From: Armigeres subalbatus
Lineage: Eukaryota; Arthropoda; Insecta; Diptera; Culicidae
Assembly: GCF_024139115.2 (NCBI RefSeq)
Contig: NC_085141.1
Span: 247,550,096-247,614,095 of the forward strand
DNA length: 64,000 nucleotides
Direction of reading: 5' to 3'
Position 1 is the first letter of the stretch. Each line of letters begins with the position of its first letter. A program made the translations under genes and the position numbers. Under the pieces are notes generated by a model. The model worked only from the letters and a program-made list of their open reading frames with translations, was not told the origin of the DNA and did no database searches. Below are positions 54,613-64,000 of the stretch, piece after piece.

Positions 54613-57600
54613 TTCAAGAGGCTCAGAAGCCTTCTTTCAAGAGGCTCAGAAGCCTCCTTTCAAGAGGCTCGGAAGCCTCCTTTCAAGAGGCTCGGAAGCC
54701 TCCTTTCAAGAGGCTCGGAAGCCTCCTTTCAAGAGGCTCGGAAGCCTCCTTTCAAGAGGCTCGGAAGCCTCCTTTCAAGAGGCTCGGACGCCTCCTTTCA
54801 AGAGGCTCGGACGCCTCCTTTCAAGAGGCTCGGAAGCCTCCTTTCAAGAGGCTCGGACGCCTCCTTTCAAGAGGCTCGGAAGCCTCCTTTCAAGAGGCTC
54901 GGAAGCCTCCTTTCAAGAGGCTCGGAAGCCTCCTTTCAAGAGGCTCGGAAGCCTCCTTTCAAAAGACACAGAAGCCTCCTTTCAAGAGCTCAGAGCCTCC
55001 TTTCAAGAGGCTCAGGCCTCCTTTCAAGAGGCTCAGAGCCTCCTTTCAAGAGGCTCCAGGCCTCCTTTCAAGAGGCTCAGGAAGCCTCCTTTCAAGAGGC
55101 TCAGAGCCTCCTTTCAAGAGGCTCAGAGCCTCCTTTCAAGAGGCTCAGAAGCCTCCTTTCAAGAGGCTCAGAAGCCTCCTTTCAAGAGGCTCAGAAGCCT
55201 CCTTTCAAGAGGCTCAGAAGCCTCCTTTCAAGAGGCTCAGAAGCCTCCTTTCAAGAGGCTCAGAAGCCTCCTTTCAAGAGGCTCAGAAGCCTCCTTTCAA
55301 GAGGCTCAGAAGCCTCCTTTCAAGAGGCTCAGAAGCCTCCTTTCAAGAGGCTCAGAAGCCTCCTTTCAAGAGGCTCAAGCCTCCTTTCAAGAGGCTCAGA
55401 AGCCTCCTTTCAAGAGGCTCAGAAGCCTCCTTTCAAGAGGCTCAGAAGCCTCCTTTCAAGAGGCTCAGAAGCCTCCTTTCAAGAGGCTCAGAGCCTCCTT
55501 TCAAGAGGCTCAGAAGCCTCCTTTCAAGAGGCTCAGAAGCCTCCTTTCAAGAGGCTCAGAAGCCTCCTTTCAAGAGGCTCGGAAGCCTCCTTTCAAGAGG
55601 CTCGGAAGCCTCCTTTCAAGAGGCTCGGAAGCCTCCTTTCAAGAGGCTCGGAAGCCTCCTTTCAAGAGGCTCGGAAGCCTTCTTTCAAGAGGCTCAGAAG
55701 CCTTCTTTCAAGAGGCTCGGAAGCCTTCTTTCAAGAGGCTCGGAAGCCTCCTTTCAAGAGGCTCGGAAGCCTCCTTCGAAGAGGCTCGGAAGCCTCCTTC
55801 GAAGAGGCTCGGAAGCCTCCTTCGAAGAGGCTCGGAAGCCTCCTTCGAAGAGGCTCGGAAGCCTCCTTTCAAGAGGCTCGGAAGCCTCCTTTCAAGAGGC
55901 TTGGAAGCCTCCTTTCAAGAGGCTTGGAAGCCTCCTTTCAAGAGGCTTGGAAGCCTCCTTTCAAGAGGCTCGGACGCCTCCTTTCAAGAGGCTCGGACGC
56001 CTCCTTTCAAGAGGCTCAGACGCCTCCTTTCAAGAGGCTCAGAAGCCTCCTTTCAAGAGGCTCAGAAGCCTCCTTTCAAGAGGCTCAGAAGCCTCCTTTC
56101 AAGAGGCTCAGAAGCCTCCTTTCAAGAGGCTCAGAAGCCTCCTTTCAAGAGGCTCAGAAGCCTCCTTTCAAGAGGCTCAGGCCTCCTTTCCAAGAGCTCC
56201 AGAAGCCTCCTTTCAAGAGGCTCAGAAGCCTCCTTTCCAAGAGGCTCAGAAGCCTCCTTTCAAGAGGCTCAGAAGCCTCCTTTCAAGAGGCTCAGAAGCC
56301 TCCTTTCAAGAGGCTCAGGCCTCCTTTCAAGAGGCTCAGAAGCCTCCTTTCAAGAGGCTCAGAAGCCTCCTTTCAAGAGCTCAAGCCTCCTTTCAAGAGG
56401 CTCGAAAGCCTCCTTTCAAGAGGCTCAGAAGCCTCCTTTCAAGAGGCTCAGAAGCCTCCTTTCAAGAGGCTCAGAGCCTCCTTTCAAGAGGCTCAGAAGC
56501 CTCCTTTCAAGAGGCTCAGGCCTCCTTTCAAGAGGCTCAGGAAGCCTCCTTTCAAGAGGCTCAGAGCCTCCTTTCAAGAGGCTCAGGAAGCCTCCTTTCA
56601 AGAGGCTCAGAAGCCTCCTTTCAAGAGGCTCAGAAGCCTCCTTTCAAGAGGCTCAGAGCCTCCTTTCAAGAGGCTCAGAAGCCTCCTTTCAAGAGGCTCA
56701 GAAGCCTCCTTTCAAGAGCTCAGAAGCCTCCTTTCAAGAGGCTCAGAAGCCTCCTTTCAAGAGGCTCAAGCCTCCTTTCAAGAGCTCAGAAGCCTCCTTT
56801 CAAGAGGCTCAAGCCTCCTTTCAAGAGGCTCAGAAGCCTCCTTTCAAGAGGCTCAGGCCTCCTTTCAAGAGGCTCAGAAGCCTCCTTTCAAGAGGCTCAG
56901 AGCCTCCTTTCAGAGGCTCAGAAGCCTCCTTTCAAGAGGCTCCAGCCTCCTTTCAAGAGGCTCGGAAGCCTCCTTTCAAGAGGCTCAGAGCCTCCTTTCA
57001 AGAGGCTCGGAAGCCTCCTTTCAAGAGGCTCAGAAGCCTCCTTTCAAGAGGCTCAGAAGCCTCCTTTCAAGAGGCTCAGAGCCTCCTTTCAAGAGGCTCA
57101 GAGCCTCCTTTCAAGAGGCTCAGAAGCCTCCTTTCAAGAGGCTCAGAAGCCTCCTTTCAAGAGGCTCAGAGCCTCCTTTCAAGAGCTCAAGCCTCCTTTC
57201 AAGAGGCTCAGGAAGCCTCCTTTCAAGAGGCTCAGAAGCCTCCTTTCAAGAGGCTCAGAAGCCTCCTTTCAAGAGGCTCAGAAGCCTCCTTTCAAGAGGC
57301 TCAGAAGCCTCCTTTCAAGCTCAGGCCTCCTTTCAAGAGGCTCAGGAAGCCTCCTTTCAAGAGGCTCAGGAAGCCTCCTTTCAAGAGGCTCAGAAGCCTC
57401 CTTTCAAGAGGCTCGGAAGCCTCCTTTCAAGAGGCTCAGAGCCTCCTTTCAAGAGGCTCAGGAAGCCTCCTTTCAAGAGGCTCAGAGCCTCCTTTCAAGA
57501 GGCTCAGAGCCTCCTTTCAAGAGGCTCAGAGCCTCCTTTCAAGAGGCTCAGAAGCCTCCTTTCAAGAGGCTCAGGAAGCCTCCTTTCAAGAGGCTCAGAA

Positions 57601-59520
57601 GCCTCCTTTCAAGAGGCTCAGAGTCTCCTTTCAAGAGGCTCAGAGCCTCCTTTCAAGAGGCTCAGGCCTCCTTTCAAGAGGCTCAGAAGCCTCCTTTCAA
57701 GAGGCTCAGAAGCCTCCTTTCAAGAGCTCGGAAGCCTCCTTTCAAGAGGCTCAGAGCCTCCTTTCAAGAGGCTCAGAGCCTCTTTTCAAGAGGCTCAGGC
57801 TTCCTTTCAAGAGGCTCAGAAGCCTCCTTTCAAGAGGCTCAGAAGCCTCCTTTCAAGAGGCTCAGAGCCTCCTTTCAAGAGGCTCAGAAGCCTCCTTTCA
57901 AGAGGCTCAGAGCCTCCTTTCAAGAGGCTCAGAAGCCTCCTTTCAAGAGGCTCAGAGCCTCCTTTCAAGAGCTCAGAAGCCTCCTTTCAAGAGGCTCAGG
58001 AAGCCTCCTTTCAAGAGGCTCAGAGCCTCCTTTCAAGAGGCTCAGAGCCTCCTTTCAAGAGGCTCAGAAGCCTCCTTTCAAGAGGCTCAGAAGCCTCCTT
58101 TCAAGAGGCTCAAGCCTCCTTTCAAGAGGCTCAGAGCCTCCTTTCAAGAGGCTCAGAAGCCTCCTTTCAAGAGGCTCAGAAGCCTCCTTTCAAGAGGCTC
58201 AGAAGCCTCCTTTCAAGAGGCTCAGAAGCCTCCTTTCAAGAGGCTCAGAAGCCTCCTTTCAAGAAGCTCAGAAGCCTCCTTTCAAGAGGCTCAGAAACCT
58301 CCTTTCAAAAAGCTCAGAAGCCTCATTTTAATAGTCTCAAAAGCCTCCTTTCAAGAGGTTCAGAAGCCTCCTTTCAAGAGGCCCAGAAGCCTTCTTTCAA
58401 GAGGCCCAGGAAGCCTCCTTTCCAAGAGGCTCAGAGCCTCCTTTCAAGAGCTCAGAAGCCTCCTTTCAAGAGGCTCAGAAGCCTCCTTTCAAGAGGCTCA
58501 GGAAGCCTCCTTTCAAGAGCTCAGAAGCCTCCTTTCAAGAGGCTCAGGAAGCCTCCTTTCAAGAGGCTCAGAAGCCTCATTTCAAGAGGCTCAGAAGCCT
58601 CTTTTCAAGAGGCTCAGGAGCTTTCTTTCAAGAGGCTCAGAAGCCGCCTTGCAAGAGGCTCAGAAGCCTCCTTTCAAGAGGCTCAGAAGCCTCCTTTCAA
58701 GAGGCTCAGAAGCCTCCTTTCAAGAGGCTCAGAAGCCTCCTTTCAAGAAGCTCGGAAGCCTCCTTTCAATAGGCTCAGAAGGCTCCTTTCAAGAGGCTCA
58801 GAAGCCTCCTTCCAAGAGGCTCAGAAGCCTCTTTTCAAGAGACTCAAGCCTCCTTTCAAGAGGCTCAGGCCTCCTTTCAAGAGGCTCAGAGCCTCCTTTC
58901 AAGAGGCTCAGAAGCCTCCTTTCAAGAGGCTCAGGAAGCCTCCTTTCAAGAGGCTCAGAGCCTCCTTTCAAGAGGCTCAGAAGCCTCCTTTCAAGAGGCT
59001 CAGAAGCCTCCTTTCAAGAGGCTCAGAAGCCTCCTTTCAAGAGGCTCAGGAAGCCTCCTTTCAAGAGGCTCAGAGCCTCCTTTCAAGAGGCTCAGAAGCC
59101 TCCTTTCAAGAGGCTCAGAGCCTCCTTTCAAGAGGCTCAGAAGCCTCCTTTCAAGAGGCTCAGAAGCCTCCTTTCAAGAGGCTCAAGCCTCCTTTCAAGA
59201 GGCTCAGGAAGCCTCCTTTCAAGAGCTCAGAGCCTCCTTTCAAGAGGCTCAGAAGCCTCCTTTCAAGAGGCTCAGAAGCCTCCTTTCAAGAGGCTCAGAG
59301 CCTCCTTTCAAGAGCTCAGAAGCCTCCTTTCAAGAGGCTCAGAAGCCTCCTTTCAAGAGCTCAGAAGCCTCCTTTCAAGAGGCTCAGAAGCCTCCTTTCA
59401 AGAGGCTCGGAAGCCTCCTTTCAAGAGGCTCGGAAGCCTCCTTTCAAGAGGCTCGGAAGCCTCCTTTCAAGAGGCTCGGAAGCCTCCTTTCAAGAGGCTC
59501 GGAAGCCTTCTTTCGAGAAG
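54613..59520. repeat. Hairpin satellite, array 2 (about 215 units)
   Basis: Same unit as array 1. Homogeneous CGGA blocks (54,660-54,960, 55,570-55,980 and 59,395-59,515) alternate with long blocks of CAG/CAGA/CAGGA loops. Local variants cluster: CTTCGAAG replaces the linker in consecutive units at 55,785-55,860, GCTTGGAAG occurs in three at 55,908-55,955, and CGGACGCC occurs in groups at 54,785-54,860 and 55,970-56,000. No forward-strand stop codon occurs over most of 4.9 kb in any frame. Units decay past 59,510. Confidence 0.95.
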
Positions 59521-61100
59521 CTCAGTAGCCTCCTTCTATCGGCTCAGACCCTCCAAACGGTTCAAAGGCATTCTTTCATGAGGCTTTGCAAAGTCTTGTA
59601 AGAAGCTTGATGTATGAACTTAATTTAAATTGAAAACTTTCACAGAATAAAATTAAATAACGCCTATTTTCGCGAGAAAAAATAGGGGGTACCATAATTT
59701 AAGGCAAAAGTACTAAGGGGTATCTCCCAAGGAAAAGGTTGAGAACCGCTGCTTTAGAAGATCGTTCGGAAATTCCGGAATTACGATAGCTGAGGGAATG
59801 AGAACAGTCTGACGGCGACGCATGAATCACGAGTTGTACCAGGTGTATTAAGGGCTGGATATTGTTAAGCTATTATAATATAACTCCTTTGTACGGTTCC
59901 TTAGCATCATAAGTGAGTTAAGAAACTCCCAGGGTCGTATCATGCGATTTACTCAATCAGCTATAGAAAACTCTCCAGCAAAACAAACAGCATAATCATG
60001 AATGAATAACGAAAGAGGTTTATCCACCAGGGGTGAAACCAATTAGCAACTTCACCTTTTCGAACCTCGGAAATATTTCAGCAAGTGAGGGTTGGGAAAT
60101 TCTACCTTTTTTCCGGGAATTTACACCGAAACGAGTATGATATGCAACGAAATGAAGGAAACTTCAGCAAACTTTATACTCGATCAAATAGTGAAAACAG
60201 TTTTATGATCTAGAATACAATTTTGTACACATATCGAATTTATTCACCTTTAGTGCCTAATTTGATTGCTAGTTCCGTGATCACGATTCCTAACCTACTT
60301 TCTCTTCGACCTCTTCTGACCTATTTAGCATGCTATTCATCAAAAAATAAAATCAAAACCAGCGCGACTTACGGTTGTTGATGGGGTGTGGGTGTTAAGG
60401 TTAACCTAATCACTATGTGTTTTTATTGATGATAATATTGATGATAATATATCTCAGTGTGTAACAGATGTTATATAACTAAATTGCTGTTGACGTGTAA
60501 ACTGTTGTTCCAGATTCAATATACGCGCCTAATGAAACGGACGTGATGGTGTTTTACTCTGCTGCTCATTTCCTTCTAATAGTGGGCTGACTCACGATGA
60601 TGGGGAACCACTGCATGGATCGGAATGGTAATTATAGTCGCCCGTCAGCGGTCTGCGGGTTGGCGAATCTGTTACGGTTCCTGGAATGTCCGGAAGACGC
60701 CCGGTCAGCAACAAGCCAATGGATGATTCAACAATGGCGATCGCGTGATGGGTTCGACGATGCCGGTGCTCAGACGATGGGGTCCACAAAGTCTGCGATT
60801 GGATAATGGGTCCAACGATGCCGGTACTTGAACAATGAGGTTCACAATGGCGGCGATCAGATACTGGTGTTCTTTCGTCTTCTATTGTTGCCAATTTTGA
60901 GGTTAGATTCCTCCGTGGTTGGTATAAACGTCCCGGATACGTCACTTCGTGCGAATTGGATCCCTCTGCTGCGAATAACTCTAACGGAGAAATCACAGGG
61001 CTGGTTTCTGGCTGAGGGAAATACGATACACGCGAATTGGGCTATCGGAAGTTCGAAAACCTGACGTTCGAAGAGCCTCCGGTTTAGCTTAAAGGACAGA
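59521..61100. other. Degenerate satellite edge and unassigned DNA
   Basis: Degenerate units end by about 59,590. At 59,735-59,750 GGTTGAGAACCGCTG resembles the 3' tip of some hAT elements, without a partner end. 60,590-60,880 has CGATGCCGGT(G/A) and AATGG-G words in loose repetition. A 134-codon minus-strand frame there has no motif. Confidence 0.35.
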
Positions 61101-61109
61101 AAAAAGGCC

Positions 61110-61429
61110 CACTAGGGACCTCCTTAGCCGTGCGGTAAGACGCGCGGCTACAAAGCAAGACCATGCTGAAGGTGGCTGGGTTCGATTCCCGGTGCCGGTC
61201 TAGGCATTTTTCGGATTGGAAATTGTCTCGACTTCCCTGGGCATAAAAGTATCATCGTGCTAGCCTCATGATATACGAATGCAAAAATGGTAACCTGGCT
61301 TAGAAACCTCGCAATTAATGACTGTGGAAGTGCTTAATGAACACTAAGCTGCGAGGCGGCTCTGTCCCAGTGTGGGGATGTAATGCCAATAAAAAGAAGA
61401 AGAAGAAGAAGAAGAAGAAGAAGAAGAAG
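61110..61429 (+). mobile_element. tRNA-derived SINE, Feilai-like (copy 4)
   Basis: Head TAGCCGTGCGGTAAGACGCG and B box GGTTCGATTCC intact; tail is a ~40-bp (GAA)n run. A perfect 9-bp duplication AAAAAGGCC flanks it (61101-61109 and 61430-61438). The longest tail and intact boxes suggest the youngest of the four copies. Confidence 0.88.
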
Positions 61430-61438
61430 AAAAAGGCC

Positions 61439-62009
61439 TATTTAGGCTGGCATTAATCAATTCAGTAGTAACCGTAAATTACCTTTTTTCCACTAATTCG
61501 TTCCACGATCCCCGTGGAATCTATTTCTTTCACCTGCCACATAGCACCCTACATTTAACACATTAATTTTTAGGTTATCTTTTATAAACACAACTAACAT
61601 CTCTTTTTACTTTCTATTATCTTTAACTAACACTTGACTTTTATTATTTATTATCCTCTAACTTTTAAGGACCAACTATTAACACTAAAAGATAAGAAAA
61701 GGAATTACTTAAGTTTCCAACATATTAGAATTGTAAAATCACTAACATTTGAATTTTAACGCACCGCGCACTTCCAACTTGCTTGAGATATTGAGCCAGA
61801 AAGAACGAAACGGCTATTTCAGTATCGTTGAAGGCATCGGATTCCTGATTTTCTAATCTGACAAGCCCTCTTTAGACCCATCTCAAAACTATGGGAAATC
61901 ACCTTAAGAAAATTCTCTGGTACTGTTGATCTTAAAGATTGCTTCGAAAATGAACTATCTGTTCTCAAAACTAGATGACAGCACTTGGTCACCAGAAGCC
62001 AGATGCGTA
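61439..62009. other. AT-rich non-coding gap
   Basis: T- and A-rich DNA (61,480-61,760) with no frame, tandem repeat or inverted ends. Nothing more can be said. Confidence 0.4.
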
Positions 62010-62201
62010 TAAAGGTAATAAACTATAGAGGACGATTGTCGCTGCGGTTTCCTTTGTTATCGTTCCCAAACATGTTGGGTACCTATCTGTCAAAACGTAC
62101 TGATTTTTCCTTCGTTGACATTTAGTGCCCTATCTTCACCAGCAAAAGATGTTTCGCCAGTGACGACAGCGAAAATCTTCCTCTATTGTTTATTACCTCT
62201 A
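62010..62201. mobile_element. 192-bp hAT-type MITE (family copy 3)
   Basis: Ends TA(A/G)AGGTAATAAAC with AT(A/T)GAGGA-GATT-TCGCTG continuing inward. The interior AAACATGTTGGGTACC and CAGCAAAAGATGTT blocks match the copies at 18,445 and 35,756. No matching duplication is visible, so the ends may have eroded. Confidence 0.75.
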
Positions 62202-62284
62202 TTGTATAAAGAGATAAGCCCATTATTGTGCATTTGGTGAAGCCAACGCTATTTCATTGAAACCATCGGTTACAACAACAAGGC

Positions 62285-62532
62285 AGACTACGGTGGGTTG
62301 GACACGTTGTTCGTATGCCGGAAGAGTGCCAAGCGAAGAGAATATTCAGTAGAGAACCCGGAAGAGGACGTAGGTTTCGTGGAAGGCCACGTGCACGATG
62401 GTTTTTTTGCAGTTCAAGAGGACCTGAGGGCGCTCTATCGTTCAGGACGACAGGAAACGATTGGTCCAGGATCGAGGCCCGTGAAGAAGGATACTCCATT
62501 CGCCGTAGGTTCATCGAGGAAGAGCTGTAGCC
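62285..62532 (+). pseudogene. LINE ORF2 C-terminal fragment
   Basis: Frames give GRLRWVGHVVRMPEECQAKR and SREPGRGRRFRGRPRARW, the conserved tail of RTE/Loa-like mosquito LINE proteins (R-W-x-GHV-RM). Another frame then continues to a stop at 62,530, implying a frameshift. No polymerase sequence upstream, so it is a 5'-truncated relic. Confidence 0.6.
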
Positions 62533-62560
62533 CATCAAGTAAATATCAAGTAAGTAAATA

Positions 62561-62764
62561 GGGGAACGGTTCGGCACTTCATCTCATAGCTCCTATTTCC
62601 ATCCCAAACAAAGCAATGAAAAGGAATTTGGTTTGAATCATAATTTTTGTGATTTTTTTTTCACCAGTGAGCACGCGTGTTAGCAAAAAGAAGCGACAAG
62701 ATTGGTGCTGTATTTCTTTGATTAGCGATGAGATGAATATATGTTATGAATTCAAGGAACAGTA
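62561..62764. mobile_element. GGGGAAC MITE, second copy, right end eroded
   Basis: Starts GGGGAACGGTTCGG after TA (62559-62560). The interior ATCTCATAGCTCCTATTTCC and the GATTAGCGATGAGATGA block match the 2,612-2,827 element in reverse. The right tip survives only as GGAACAGT. Confidence 0.75.
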
Positions 62765-62806
62765 ATCGGCAATAACCGGTATTAAAAAACATTACCATGA
62801 TAATTA

Positions 62807-63054
62807 GGCTGCGTCTCACTTTCCTAATTTAAATCACAGTAAACTTAAAAGTGACAGTTCGAAAATTAAGAATTTACCCGGGCATAAAAACCGCAGGTGT
62901 TTTCCAATCAGACCAATATAAAAATTCTGTCGAAAACAATGTGATGTACCTATGTCAAAAGTAATCCTGCTCTATGAGTAGGGTTATTTGAAAATTATTA
63001 CTATACTGTTACTTTAAGCTTAGTTTAAATTAATTTGGGAAATGAGACAGAGCG
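62807..63054. mobile_element. 248-bp Harbinger-type MITE
   Basis: Ends GGCTGCGTCTCA and CGCTCTGTCTCA (complement of the right end), continuing with AATTTAAA and CTTAAA-GT-ACAG pairing. TTA flanks both (62804-62806 and 63055-63057), the PIF/Harbinger duplication. Non-coding. Confidence 0.8.
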
Positions 63055-63057
63055 TTA

Positions 63058-64000
63058 GTGTGAAAGATTGGGCTTATTTAGCAGTGTACAGAATCTGCAT
63101 CATGTGGAACTGAATGCCAACCGTATGAGAATATTCTAAAACTGTTAACTGTAAAACACATCCCAGTCCCAAGCATTTGCCTCTCAGCATGACCTCCGTC
63201 GCCACATCGAACAGCCACCATATATACACTGGGAACGGGCAACTATCCAAGTTTATTACGCGAGATGAAATTAGTTTTCAATTCAATTATCATTTATCGT
63301 TCTTCTCTCCCTTCTACCATAAGCTAACTGGTTTTAGCTCGCTGGGAAGCTATTGATTGCTCAGCGAAAAACCATTTAACCTCTGCACACTTCAGCTTAC
63401 ATCACAAAGTCTGCCTCGCCGCGCGCCATCTCCGTGCGTGCTTCTCCTCTATGCATGCCACCGAGGAAAAAGATTCTCCAGTAACAATTTCATTTAACAC
63501 CTCTTCCCGTCCAATTTGTAACTTGACATGGATGTGGTCCCTCTTGGCTGCGTTCCCTCTGTCAGGGTCTATTCGGAAGAAGATTCACGACGACGCGCGG
63601 CGGAATGGCCCGGTCGGTGGAGTGTGGCATGCACAAGCGGAGCTCTCCATCAGTGCGTGCCTTGCATATCTGCCCTCGTGCTGCCGCTGCTGCTGGTGGT
63701 GTTGTCGATGCGGTGTGTTCCTTCATAACATTCACATTTTCCTCTTCGTGTTCCTGTCGTGGAACACCAGTAGTAGACAAGAAGGTATGACGGTGCAACT
63801 CTTCCCCGTGCGGGCTCTCCCTGCCGATGTCAGTGGGGCTCTTCCTCGGTAGCCCAAGCGGCTCCGAACGAAGTCTCTCGTCAGGATGGAAGTTCACTGA
63901 CCTGATGTGCATGGCACAGTACTGTCGATCAAGCTGCTGCCATCGTCCACCACGTGAGAAGAGATACAATCTATATGCAGGAATATATTCCGAGGTGATG
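63058..64000. other. Unassigned DNA at the window end
   Basis: 63,400-63,960 is GC-richer with open frames on both strands. These are 133 codons plus from ATG at 63,451 with a Cys/Trp-rich CCRCCWWCCRCG patch, and 135 codons minus from a TTG. Neither shows a family motif or clear codon bias, and they overlap. A host exon or untranslated region cannot be excluded because the window ends here. Confidence 0.35.

Noticed and set aside
52821..59520. CRISPR array
   Set aside because: Repeats are directly adjoining with no unique spacers, no cas genes, and the genome is eukaryotic.
54507..59601. Three overlapping forward ORFs of 1,274 to 1,687 codons
   Set aside because: They translate the same ~23-bp satellite in different phases; starts lie in the MITE island and there is no non-repeat coding sequence.
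9765..61429. Four functional tRNA genes at the GGTTCGATTCC motifs
   Set aside because: The boxes are heads of SINE copies with a long unrelated body, GAA tails and target duplications.
63451..63969. Host gene at the right edge (133 or 135 codons)
   Set aside because: Overlapping frames on opposite strands, no domain, one start is not ATG; kept only as an unassigned region.
1..64000. Integrated viral sequences
   Set aside because: Mosquito genomes often hold flavivirus- or rhabdovirus-derived fragments, but no frame here showed a recognisable viral domain.

Overview
This is a gene-poor, transposon-packed stretch of an insect nuclear genome, most likely a culicine mosquito and probably Aedes. 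The organism call is inference. It rests on four copies of a Feilai-like tRNA-derived SINE, 5'-truncated Jockey-, CR1- and R1/Waldo-type LINEs, very dense short inverted-repeat elements (MITEs) with readable target-site duplications, and long simple satellites. No convincing host protein-coding gene was found. Nearly all recognisable coding sequence belongs to mobile elements.

Layout. 1-4.1 kb: single-copy-looking DNA with TA-flanked MITEs and a decayed ORF. 4.2-10 kb: purine (GAAGAAGG) satellites around a MITE split by a 2.8 kb hAT element, then a SINE. 10.5-13.7 kb: an old tandem repeat carrying a 2.1 kb element with a 6-bp target duplication and a reversed SINE. 14-17.5 kb: a 16-bp minisatellite, a GC-rich block and a 1.9 kb foldback. 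19.3-21 kb: an A3T5/A3T4 satellite. 21-23.7 kb: an element with GGCCGAATG ends and purine/pyrimidine arms. 25-25.5 kb: a Harbinger-type MITE lying in frame inside an ORF. 28.0-32.6 kb: a 4.62 kb DNA transposon with a DD34E transposase, a second spliced gene of no recognised family, and perhaps a third. 36.4-41.7 kb: a dispersed repeat with internal ~168-bp tandem units, invaded by a Waldo-like LINE in its (TG)n tract and by a TA-flanked element. 41.7-50.2 kb: Jockey and CR1 LINE relics, a hAT MITE and a 705-bp foldback. 51.4-59.5 kb: a SINE, an inverted GGCCGAA array, then ~6.4 kb of a hairpin-forming ~23-bp satellite. 59.5-64 kb: SINE, MITEs and unassigned DNA.

The best candidate for something undescribed is the 28,018-32,637 transposon. 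It has TA target duplications, CACGGG-type inverted ends, five exact copies of a 14-bp palindrome near its ends, and two convergent genes. The transposase gene is open in this copy and the partner gene is broken. The second point of interest is the 52.8-59.5 kb satellite. Its unit is a hairpin whose length changes fall mostly in the loop, and it is free of stops in all three forward frames over kilobases. Third, blocks of GGCC-type repeats border most of the large simple-sequence arrays here.
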